Shown here piece by piece: positions 22,981 to 33,700 of a stretch of 64,000 bases of DNA. The position numbers were made by a program, and so were the translations under genes. Position 1 is the stretch's first letter. Each line of letters begins with the position of its first letter. The notes beneath the pieces were generated by a model. That model made no database searches, was not told the origin of the DNA, and saw nothing but the letters and a program-made list of their open reading frames with translations. Origin of the DNA: Adiantum capillus-veneris (Eukaryota > Streptophyta > Polypodiopsida > Polypodiales > Pteridaceae); contig CM043956.1 of assembly GCA_014529385.2 (NCBI GenBank), forward strand, positions 65,195,620 through 65,259,619, given 5' to 3'.

Positions 22981-24160
22981 ATCCGATTGAAAATTTTTAT
23001 GCGTGTCCGCCTTCTCCTTCTGATCATCAACATATCTTGAATTTCTCCATCTGAGCTCCTTTGCTATTTATTATTAATTTTTGACCTGTTTATTGAAAAA
23101 ATCAACACTAAAAAAACAAAGTTAAAAATCAACAATTTAAAAAATCCATTGAGAAACACTGCTTTATTAATTTTTGGTGGATTTATCCATTTTTAAGTCC
23201 CAATATCAAGAAAAATGATGAAAATATGCAAAAAAGACTATTTTTTGGTATATTTTCTGATAGTATATATACTATTTACACTCATCGAGGAGATGTTATC
23301 AATTAAACTCCCTTGTTGATGACTTTTTAAAGGGCATTATTAGGTAATTTTGCAAAAAATCACACGTTAACATATCCAACTTTTTCCTCCCTTTCAAACA
23401 TTGCCCTTAATTACTTAGTTTCCTTCCACTTCTCCTAGATGGCGTACTCTGGGACGACTGTGTACATGGGTTGAACAATTGTGTCTATGCATAGACTTGG
23501 TTGGCATTATAATGCTTTGAAGATCAATGCAATTCAAACCATTATGTTGTACAAGAGTTGGGTCTTGAGAATTAACTCAAGGGTTTCTGTGGTCGAGGTT
23601 TCCTATTGATGTTTCCCAAAGTGCAAATCTTGTAGCTTGTGTGCTCTTTGCTTTATTGTACCATCATGATGCTTTGGCACGTTGAATTCCTGAGCTTTTG
23701 GTATCAATGATGACGGTTGTTGAGCTTTAACTCGCCATTGGTATATTGGTTTTTCATTGATGAGCTGTTGTGGTTGAGTGTTTTGAGACTTAACTCTCCA
23801 CTACTTCATTAGTTTTAGAGTTTGCGGAGAAGATAAGTGCTCCCTTTTCTTCCAAATCCATCTTGTGTTAGGTTTCCTACTCGAAGATGCACTTTTTTGT
23901 GTCTTTAACTTTGAAACCTTCTTCGGTACGGTAGATGATGTTGTGGACACCCAAATTTGAGATGGCTTGTCCTTGAGTTGTGCTTTTAGTACCCAGATAT
24001 GCTTGACTCCTTACATGATACTTATAGAATTTGCTTGTCTAGAGGATGAAGAGAACTGACTACTTCATGGTTTCTTTTGCTGGTAACCTCTTTTCCATTC
24101 CTCTTTGCTTGGTACAACTGGAATGATAAATTCTCCTCCTTTAGGTGATAGCTTGATTTG
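22981..24160. other. No recognisable gene
   Basis: AT-rich DNA with short open frames only. I see no domain, LTR border or long repeat here. The stretch 24170-24445 has a 91-residue minus-strand frame without recognised motifs. Confidence 0.5.
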
Positions 24161-24589
24161 ATTGGTATCTCAATCTGGTACTACCTTGTACGTCCACATC
24201 CATGAGATTACAATAATCATTGTTTCATTCACGTGTTCATCTGGTAAGCATACAAACTGATAAGGGCATGCACATCCATGTACCTTCACATTTAAGTTGA
24301 CTACTCCCAATGTTGGTGTTGGGTTCTTGTTGCATCCTTTGATAGCCAATATTCCCAATGTCAAAGACTGATTCGTTGCTTTCTTGTACGTGGAATAACT
24401 GGCTGTATTTAATCGGCACTTTTGCAGTCCATGAATATTTAACATTCTTTTTTGTTAAGTCATGTAATGGGCCTGCTATTAACGAGAATGTTTTCTATGA
24501 AGCATCTATAGTATGCACACATACCTATGCAGCTTCGTACCTCATGTAGATTCCTTCAATTAGGCCATCCTTTTATTATCTCTAGCTTT

Positions 24590-24990
24590 GTTGGATCCAT
24601 ACGGGTGCCATCTTTAGAGATAATGTGACCTAAATATTGAATCTCTTATAGGAAAAATTCACTTTCTTTTGATCAATGAAAAGATTATTCTCTCTCACAA
24701 CTTGAAAGACTATTGGGAGGTGTTGCTTGTACTCCTTAAGAGAATTTGAAAGGCCTGAATATTTTTGTCCATCATGAGTTTGAATGTGTCTGGAGCATTT
24801 GTTAGGCCAAAACTTGTAGCTTATCAAATAGATCTTCTACCAGCGGCACGGGAAATCTATTTTTGATAGTGATCTTATTTAGTGATCTATAGTCGACACA
24901 CATGTGAGATGTGTTGTCTTTCTCTTGCACTAAGAGTAATGGTGAACAAAATGGAGAGGAGCTAGACCTCACCATCCCTTTCTCCACCAA
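24590..24990 (-). pseudogene. G3 reverse transcriptase remnants (fossil)
   Basis: The entry segment of reverse transcriptase (VEKGMVRSSSSPFCSPLLLV, MCVDYRSLNKITIKNRFPVP) is at about 24815-24990 and a piece beyond the catalytic centre (ENNLFIDQKKVNF) at about 24640-24690. The motif order is as in chromoviruses. Confidence 0.78.
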
Positions 24991-25194
24991 TTAATGCACT
25001 TGCCTCGTGATCTCCTCTTGTTGAGCTTGTGAAACTCGATAAGGAGGCTTGTTAGGCAGTGAGTTTCTTGGTAGGAGCTCAATTGCATGGTCATCATCCC
25101 TCATTTTAGAGGTAGCTCACTAGGGATGTCATCAATGAAAACATCTTGGGATGCATTTAGGAAATTAGACAACTCTCATTCCTCTTGATTCCGT

Positions 25195-26735
25195 TTATTG
25201 CAAGGATATGGTGTTTGCCAACTCATTAGCATCTATGTACATGCTCTCTTCCCTGAAGGTGAAGTAGATTCTCCTTTCACGGAACTTCATGTTGGAAGCC
25301 ATGCAGTTAAACCATGGTGCCCCAACAATAACATTCTCATGTTTGAGAGGGAAGATGAAGAAATTATTTTTGTCCACATAGCTTTGGACATGAAGCCTTA
25401 ATTTTGTCCCTTGACGTCTTGTCCCTTGATAGATCCATTGGATTTCAATGCATCTCCTATCTTGTGGGCTTGCATGCCTAGCTTAGTGGTCAACTCCATG
25501 GATATGAAGTTGTGAGTTGAACTAGGGTCAAACAAAATAAAGTCATCATGCTCTTGCATCTTTCCCCAAGCATAGGAAAGGAGAAATCCTTGGCAATGAG
25601 CATCCTCTTTTGGAGATTCAAACATAGAGACTCTAGGAGTCTCATTATGGGAAATTCTCCTGGGGCAAGGACGATAACCATGGCCTTGCTCCACACAAAC
25701 AAAACATTTGTGGTCCTTACTAAAAGCTTCTAGCTCTTTAGGAGAGAGTTTATATTTACCTTTGTAAACTCCCATCTCCGTGGATCGATTGTTATTATTG
25801 TTGGAATAGCCTTGGTAAGAATTTTGGGCATTGGTTTTCCTCTTGGTATCACTTTTATCTTTATTTTCCATGGGCTTGACATTCCGTCTAGCCCCTTGTT
25901 GGACATTGATGCGCGAAGCAACCATGGTGTGGTGGATTACTTCAGTGATAGAACCAAGCCATTGAGAGTTGACATACTCGGCCATCTCTTTGGGTAATCC
26001 CACATAGAATTGTTGCTTTTTCTTGGCAAAGTCTATCTTTTGAAAGACAATAGCCTTGAGATATAAATCCCAAAACTTATCCACATATTTGTAGATAGAC
26101 TCACGTGAGAGAATCTTTAAACTTCACCATTTGGTAAGCACTTTGTCCTTTGCATCACTTGCAAGGAATTGCTTCATGATGGAAACTCATAGAGTTTTCC
26201 ATCTCTTTGGGGCTTCACCGTTGCCATGACGGCTAGCCCACCAATGACGAGCCGATTTTTGGAAGTGCATAGCTACATGACGTAGCTTGGAGGACTCCGT
26301 GAAGCCCTCGTCTCCAAAGGCCGCATCAAATTGTTGGATGAAGGCTAATACTTTGTCGGTAGCACCAAAGGTGCCATCATAGGTGAGAAAAGAGATACTC
26401 TTTCCTCCCTCTTTGAACTTCTTTAGCTTTTGTGACCTTTGCCATGCAGGGTAAGATTTGGGATGTCCTCGCCTCTTGTACTCTTTAGGAGAATAGCCAT
26501 ATCTTTTATCATTAGAGGAAGAAGGTGAAGAAGAATGAGAAGGGGGTGACGTCTTTCTTGCCCTTCTCTTCCTTGGTTTCCTCTCTTCCCTTTTGGAGTG
26601 ACGAGGAGAAGGACTATGGGTTAACCGTTTCCTCTTGGGAGGAGTTGGCAACCGTTTAGTCCACCTTCTTTGTGGAGCCACGTATTTGAAGCAATTTAGG
26701 GATTCATTGCTTTCCTGATCTTTGGATTCCTCCAC
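25195..26735 (-). pseudogene. G3 gag and protease remnants (fossil)
   Basis: From the right: a basic, S/R/K-rich N-terminal part; a gag core with ISFLTYDGTFGATDKVLAFI and WWASRHGNG; a basic linker; a CCHC-like knuckle CFVCVEQGHGYRPCPRR near 25670; and a protease-like segment with ILFDPSSTHNFIS near 25520, then VGAPWFNCM near 25320. The order gag-knuckle-protease is the usual one. Several breaks. Confidence 0.78.
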
Positions 26736-27310
26736 TCGTATGGAAAAAAGTCTTCTTTTGGGGGTCTCATGAAGAGGCCTCCTAAGCTCTCTCTCCTCTT
26801 GGAGAGGAAAGTAAATCCCATAAGAACGAAGTTGTTAACTTCAGCTTGCAAAACGAGCACCTTCATGTGCAAAATCAAAGTTATCAATGTTCATTCTACT
26901 CTCTTGGTTATTGTCAGCCATGTTAATATGTGTTTACTTAGTGTATGCTTTGGCAATTCAAAACCTTAGTTGCTACTCCTCTTAGCCTTTGAAAGTAGGC
27001 ACTTAAGTATCTACACCCACGGATCAAATTGGTTAATTATAGAGAGTAGTGGAGTGAGTCTAACATATCCAAGTTGCCAAGGGATAGATCCTTTCGGACT
27101 TCTTATGGCTCAATAATGGTAAAGCCGTAGGCAAGTCTAAAAAGACTCCATTATTAAGACCAAAGCTCCCGAGGTGTGTGCCATATCCCACATAGTGGGC
27201 TTAACAAAACCGATAATAGATCCCAGTCCCACTTACCCTAATATAATTAACAAAATCAACCATTAATAGGCTACTTAAGGACCTCTCTTAGTAAGCAAGA
27301 AAAGAAAAAC

Positions 27311-27328
27311 CAAATGCTCTGATACCAA
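27311..27328 (-). other. G3 primer-binding site (initiator tRNA-Met type)
   Basis: The minus strand reads TGGTATCAGAGCATTTGG one base inside the LTR, a full match to the usual plant initiator-Met primer site core TGGTATCAGAGC. Confidence 0.88.
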
Positions 27329-27329
27329 T

Positions 27330-28353
27330 GTAATGGAAATGACCTATGAACTTTGAGAGTAGCGGAATTAGGAAATTAGATAAAGAACTTTTGTGAGATT
27401 ACTTTGTGAGCATAGTGGGTGAACTTTATTGATGGTAGCAACATAAACATGGTACTTAGTTAACACGGCATGAACAATACTTTTGCAAGAGAGATAGTTT
27501 AGAGAACATAACCAATAGTTGAGGACCGGATTCATATGGAGCGAGTCCCCCCTCCAATGGGCATTTGTATTATAGTTTCTCCCATCAAGAGAGACTTGAT
27601 ACAATACAATCTTTGTGTTCCTTGTGACTTAGGTGATGCAATGAAGATGGAAAGCTTCATGCATCACAATCATAACATAAACTTTGTAGAAAGCATTATC
27701 TATCCCAAGCCTCAGTCCCAAGGCCTCAAACACCTTTGAAGGTGGAGAGAGCTAGTGAGGAATGAGTATAGGGAAGAGGAAGAAGAAATATTACATAGGA
27801 GAAATAAATAGTTCCTCACTTATCATCACTCTTCTTGCTAGCATACATAATAGCATAGTAATGAAGATGGAGAATATGGAAAGCTTAAGCATTGAAGCAT
27901 GGCTCTTGGTTGGATTTGCATTCCATAGCCAAGAGTGTTGGTGTAGGCTCTCACTTCTCACAAGCTTGGAGAAGGAGGTGGAGTTCCTCAACTTTCACCA
28001 AGTGATAATGAATCCACAAAATGAGTTTTTTGCGGTGTATATACCCCCATCACCCCCCTTGCTTGCTTGGGGTGAGTTGTAGCTTTTTTACACATGTTTC
28101 AAGCTCATTGGACCCCTCTCCCCCCTAGCCAATCACATGCAACATGCATTCAAGTACATGGGTGGTCTTTGGACAAGTGTCCTCCTTACCCCTTAGAGAG
28201 AGAGAGCTTGAAAATATCTAGATATCTGTTGGATGGAGCTAGAAGCTCATTGGATCCCTCTTTAGCCCAACCAATAGCATTCAAGCACACCATGTGGTTA
28301 AGCATAGGGAGAGTCTGACATGTGTCCCATGTGCCCCTTTGAGAAAGGGGTGC
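27330..28353 (-). repeat. G3 5' LTR, cut short at 28353
   Basis: About 1.02 kb, beginning TGTAATGG next to the primer site and homologous to 19522-21078. It contains CTCATTGGACCCC-type motifs and a short AG run. The expected remainder (about 0.5 kb) is not found to the right of G2 in this window. Confidence 0.75.
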
Positions 28354-28559
28354 TGTTGAGCCAGCAGAGGATCACACCCACATTTTTGCTCACACTCATC
28401 ATTTTTGTAACCATTGATTGTAATAAATGTATTTCCGACATTGATTTTGAATTGAGCCATTCATTAAGTAACGGGACTCAATTGAGTTTCCAGCTTGTAA
28501 TCCCGAAGTAATTTCACTTGCTGATGTAATTAGTTAGAGATGTTCTCACCTCCAAGGCT

Positions 28560-28572
28560 GAGGTATATAAGC
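28560..28572 (+). promoter_or_regulatory. TATA-box-like site in the G2 LTR
   Basis: The sequence GAGGTATATAAGCC lies about 210 bases into the LTR, where the U3 promoter of a plant LTR element is expected. It is upstream of the AG run, which would then be in transcribed sequence. Confidence 0.5.
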
Positions 28573-28641
28573 CAAAGTTTTTGTAACCTAAGAAATTCAT
28601 ATTATTAATCAAAGTGAGTTTTTTGAGCGCCGTGACTGTAT

Positions 28642-28643
<2 letters not shown>

Positions 28644-28722
<79 letters not shown>
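28644..28722 (+). repeat. AG microsatellite, 79 bp, in the G2 LTR
   Basis: Uninterrupted GA/AG dinucleotides. AG runs also occur in the LTRs of C1 and C2. Confidence 0.97.
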
Positions 28723-28724
<2 letters not shown>

Positions 28725-29350
28725 TTATCTACTTGCTACGCGAGCTACGGAGCCGCCATTGGAGAAGCGACACCGCCATTGTGTTAGCAACGGCGAGAGC
28801 TACGCACTGATACCAAGAGTGCGCGCTATCGGCTTCTATGTGCGGTAAGTTCCTACGAGCTTCGGTGTGAGTTTTCTTCCAACTCGTGTGTCGGAATAGA
28901 GCATGCAGCATATCTATAGAACTACAACGAGTAGAGCTACACATTAGTACCATCGGGGTCAAGTTTCGGTCACCTGTATTTTTTGGCCTGTCTTCATACT
29001 CGTTTACCGCACGGAGTGGTTATAGGTTGATTTCGCAGTTCAAGTCTTTAGGGTGTTGTTCTTACCTAGTGCATAGACTTCCCCTTGAGTTTGAGATTGA
29101 TTCAATGATTCTAGATCCTGTTTCGTATAGCATTCGTTCGTAGTACGGATTTCAGTCACTTGCGTATTTTAGAACTTAGATTTGATTTCCTTAGTAGTGA
29201 TTGTCATTAGAAGGTCGAGTAGGTGATTTGACACCCACCTAGTTGTTTCCATGCGCCTGCGGGTCAAGCTCCGTCCTCGTCTGACAAATTCTGTTGTTGG
29301 TTGAGTTCTCGCTATTTAGCTTCCACTAGCGGCGTAACCGCCTTAATATT

Positions 29351-29368
29351 TGGCGCCGTTGCCGGGGA
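29351..29368 (+). other. G2 primer-binding site (tRNA-Asp type)
   Basis: TGGCGCCGTTGCCGGGGA follows the LTR after a few bases. It complements the 3' end of plant tRNA-Asp (ending CCCGGCAACGGCGCCA) and is the usual primer site of Athila/Tat-type elements. Confidence 0.88.
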
Positions 29369-29883
29369 CGAGAACCCTAAGTAGGTGACCTTAGACTAAT
29401 CCTACGAGGTGAGTTGTATAAACTACTTTGTATACGTTAGTTAGAAAAGATCTAGGAGTGGTGGACTCCGAAGATCTCGAGAGATACTAGGAAGTGGGGT
29501 ATTCCTGGGTCTTCCGTGTTGACAGTATTTTTAGTTTAGCTTAGATTTGTTTGTTGTTTTGTTGGTGTTGAGTAGTTGTTGATAGAAGAAGAATTTGCTA
29601 GTCCGTGAGTGGCAGTGGATCTCTTTAAAATCACAATTACCAAACCCATTTTATGATTAGGAATAGCTTAGGTAGGACTTCATTTGATCCTGATCTAGAG
29701 CTAGTAATCATTGGAGTATTTGCTTGATATGGTTGATTGCATGTTAGATCACTAAACTGTCGAGTTAGTAGTGAAACTTGCAATAAACAAAAGTCAGAGA
29801 AATTTTCTGTGTATCTGGGAGTTGCTGAGCACTAGAGAAAGCTTTAGGAAGGATTCTGTGCCAAAAAACTGGAAATCTGCAAC

Positions 29884-30610
29884 TTTAGACATCATACGCG
29901 TATGATGTCTAAATGACCAAACAGAGACCAAAACAAAAAATTTGACTTTACCAGAGTGTTCAAAAGGGGGGTTATACCCTAATTTCAACTTAAAACAAGA
30001 GCATTAACACTCAAAGAAATCCAAAAAGACAAGTCGGAGTCCAAGAAACGCAAAGAAGAGGAAATTTTGGATTCAGATCTTGTTTTTACATTCAAACCTA
30101 ACAAAAACACTTGAAACTCAATTATAAACATTGGAAAAGGCTTAAAACCAAGAATAGTCAAAATCTCGGACAAAAGACATCATACGCGTATAATGTCTTT
30201 TGGCACATCCACTGCTTATTTTTGATATCTGACCTGACAAGATTGTTACAAGCACTGTAGGAAGCATAAATATCAAGTTTTGACCCAAATTGATGAAAAA
30301 GACATCATACGCGTATGATGTCTTTTACCTAATTTTGGACATATTTTGATACTTTGCCAACACAGATCCATTGTAATAGCTGTCTAGAGGTTATATTTCA
30401 AGTTTCATCCCATTTGCATCACAATTGACCCAAAAAACAAGTTAAAAGCGGAAAATTGCCAAGAAAAGCCTAAATTAGCCATAACTTGCTCAAACAGAGT
30501 TCAAACTGAATTTTGTGAGTGGAAAGAGCATAAGGGGCCTACTGAGAGTGAGCATAACCAAAATAGTCTAAATCTGTGAAAAAAGACATCATACGCGTAT
30601 AATGTCTTTT
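29884..30610 (+). repeat. Four 30-bp palindromes in the G2 leader
   Basis: Copies at 29884-29913, 30172-30201, 30297-30326 and 30581-30610 share the core ATCATACGCGTATGAT within AGAC...GTCT. The first and third are perfect 30-base palindromes; the second and fourth have a single mismatch in the right arm. Outer arms are TTT/AAA in the first copy and AAAA/TTTT in the others. Spacing is 288, 125 and 284 bp. In RNA each would form a 15-bp hairpin with almost no loop, or an intermolecular duplex. Confidence 0.93.
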
Positions 30611-30772
30611 TCAGCATAACTCCAACAAAATTCTCACTTGATGAAACAGAAGTTGTCCAACTGACAAGATCAAACAATTGACCAAGTATCAATCAGTTTG
30701 GATCAATTTTGACCACAAAAACTTGGGGAAAACAAATTGCCGAGACGGAAAAGTTAAAGTCCTTTAGGGGAA

Positions 30773-33700
30773 TTGATGAATTTGAGATCGGGCAGGAACC
30801 TCCAGAATAACCAACCAAAACAAGGGGAACCAGCAAGTGTCATATCAACCGAGGGAAGTGTAAACCAAAGTTGGGGGCAACCATTAGAGCCGATCTTTGA
30901 AGGAAGTGTCTCTGATACTTCTTTGGAGAGATCTTACGAGATTTTCACCGAACACGTGGAACACCTGAACCTGAACAACACAGAAAAAATGGCAGCAGGA
31001 TCATCAAACCCTTCCGCCACAATGAAGCTATTGTTCATAAAATACCAGTACGACAATGAGCAAGGTGCCAAGATCTACAAAGATGGAATGGACCGCTATT
31101 GTGTAAAGATAGAAGAGAGACCTAGTGAGTTGAAGGACTTAGTGCCTGTGAGCTATAGCGGAGATAGATATCTAGATGACGAGGGTACCATGTACTTGGT
31201 AGTCCTAAACCCTAACATTGTGGACAAGTGGGGATTGATGGGCACCAAAGCCAAAGTAGATAAAGAACTTGAGGAGAAAGCACCAATAATGAACTTCCCT
31301 AATGCGAGGTTAAGAAGAGAGAACGAAACTACAAGGATCAACACTGATAACATCTATGTGGGGCTATACAAATATAATAATGGGGAGCAAGATCTCTATT
31401 ATAGATGTGAAGAACCCTACACCGGAGAGTTGACAGACAAAAAAAGACTTTATGTCTTTACCTACACAGAGGGATCGGAAGTGAAAATTGCCGCTTACGA
31501 CAAGTATGGGAGGCAATACTCAACAATGGGCAAGAAAGAATTAGAAGGATATACATACTTTGGGGGACCACTACATCAGTATTATGTTACTTCTAGCTCA
31601 CAAAGACCAACACCAACAAATGGAGGGAAAAACCCAATGACGACAGGAGGACAAAGAACTCAGGCTGCTGACTCTTTCAGTCAACCTCAGTACTCGAAGC
31701 CCGGACCAATGGGATCATTACATTCCAGAGAGTCAATGGATACGAATCGAGGTAGTGCAGTTCCAATCCCCACGTATACCACTCCAGGTCCAAGGTTCGA
31801 AGCGGAACCATCACATTTACCTCCTAGTAGTAGATTCAGGGCAGGGGAACCGACAAGGGTAACCCATGAAGTCCATGATGCTAGAGAAAGCTTTAGCCGG
31901 GACACAGGAGCAATGAGATTGGTAGCAGACCATAGACGTATGAGACCATCTCAAGTAGCCAAGTGTATGCCAAAGAAGTATGGTGGTTCAGGAGATCCGT
32001 ATGCACATGTGTCACTCTTTAAGCAAGTCTTAAGAGCTAAGCAGATAACAGATTTCCATACACAATACGAGGGATTTGGTCTTACTCTAGAAGGTACGAA
32101 ATTAACATGGTTTCAACCACTGAAGATAGGGGGATTCCATGACATTGACCATTTGCTAAGAGAGTTTGCTGAGGAATTCTCAAAACGAGAGATTAAGCAC
32201 AATACGGTCTCATAAATATATGCTTTTAAACAGAGAGAACACGAAAAAGTGAAGGAAGCTTCACTTCGCTTCAAACAATACATTGAGAGATGTCCAGTAC
32301 GTGAACGACCACAAGATGACAGACTATTTGTTCTCTTTATTGAGGGATTGAGAAACGACACTCTCAAGAAAGACTTGCACTTGAAAGCTTGTACAAGTTT
32401 CGAGCAAGTAACGAGAGAAGCATTGTACTTAGTGGATAACTGTACGGTTTATGGAGAGGTGTCAGCGGCTACAGATTTTGCATCCAGTAGCTCTTCCTCC
32501 GTAGCGAGCGAGACTACCACTAAAAAGAATGTTCAAACAACAACCATGCCAAATGTAGAGCAAATGATAGAAGATTCTCTAAAAAGGATGGCACCATACC
32601 AAAAACCATTGCCAAAAACACTGAAATGGTGTGCTATTGAACAAAAATGGACAAACCATCCAACAGAGGAGTGCTATTACAACAAAGGGTATGTAAGGGA
32701 GCGTCAGTATGCACCTCCTGCTCAATTAGCACCACCTCAAGTACATCCAGTACCTTGATACCCAACGGGAAATGTACCAGGACCTATGGGGATAGAAAGA
32801 CCGCAACCAGTATTGGGACAACAACCACCTTTACCAGGAGCAAGACCAGTGGGCATTAGATATGCACCAACCTTAGAGAATCAGGAAGAACAAGCCTTAG
32901 TGCCTGTTCAAGCCTATTATGAAGAATCTGGTGCACACATGTCTCCAGCTGTGTATTACCCACCAGAAGAACCCAAACAACCAGAACCATGGGGCATGAT
33001 TGGGAATGTTGGAATACCAACAGTTATAAGTGCTTCTGATGAAAAGAGATACAATTTGGACGCAAGAACACTGATGTTCATAGCTCATAGAGGGTTAACA
33101 GGACAAAGACCATCCTATCCACAAAGGACGAATCAAATAGGACCAAGACCAGCATTAGGACCCTGCTACAAGTGTGGAGGTGACCATCTGATGAATGTTT
33201 GTCCACATACGAAAATCATTAGAATTAACGCTTATTGCACTGAGTGTGGGGTTACTCACTTCATTGAGGATTGTTCAAAGAATCCAAACAAAGTGCAAAA
33301 GACGACATTGAATATGCTAGAAACTATTCCTACCAGCAGTGGGTCTGAAAATGAAACTCTGATACCAACGCAAGTTGTTACTAGAGCTCAAGCTAAGAAA
33401 ACCACTAGAGAACCTGAGAATGGAAAGTTAGCGACTGAAGTGGTTAGTCAAGGACCGAGGAGTCAGAGAAACACATGGAAAGCTAGAAAAGCACGCATGA
33501 AGTTGAGAAAAGAACGTGAAGACGCTATTCTAACTGAGGAACTAAAGCGAACTAAAGATAGATTAGAAAAACTTGAGAGTCAAAACGGGAAACGAGAGAT
33601 GAGCCCTGAAAGAACGAAACAAAAGAGTATCAAAGAAACAACTAGCTTAAGCTCAGGGGGATCAGTGCTAGTCGACAAAGTACACGAACCATTGGACGCA

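Larger units (their letters stand above)
24560..28353 (-). mobile_element. G3: decayed chromovirus-like Ty3/gypsy element (fossil)
   Basis: On the minus strand, in order from right: an LTR piece (27330-28353), an initiator-Met primer site, a gag, a zinc knuckle, a protease region and part of reverse transcriptase. The 3' half, including integrase and the left LTR, is not seen. The LTR is cut at 28353, where the G2 LTR starts. Many breaks. The LTR differs greatly from its relative at 19522-21078, pointing to an old element. Confidence 0.8.
28354..29345 (+). repeat. G2 5' LTR
   Basis: It begins TGTTGAGCCAGCAG and ends just before the primer site near GTAACCGCCTTA. A 79-bp AG run lies inside. 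A promoter-like AGGTATATAAGCC is at about 28560-28572, about 70 bases upstream of the AG run. No partner LTR is seen to the right. Confidence 0.78.

Noticed and set aside
29884-30610. Palindromic repeats as a CRISPR array
   Set aside because: Only four copies with unequal spacing of 125-288 bp in a plant retrotransposon leader; repeats are full palindromes and no cas genes are present.
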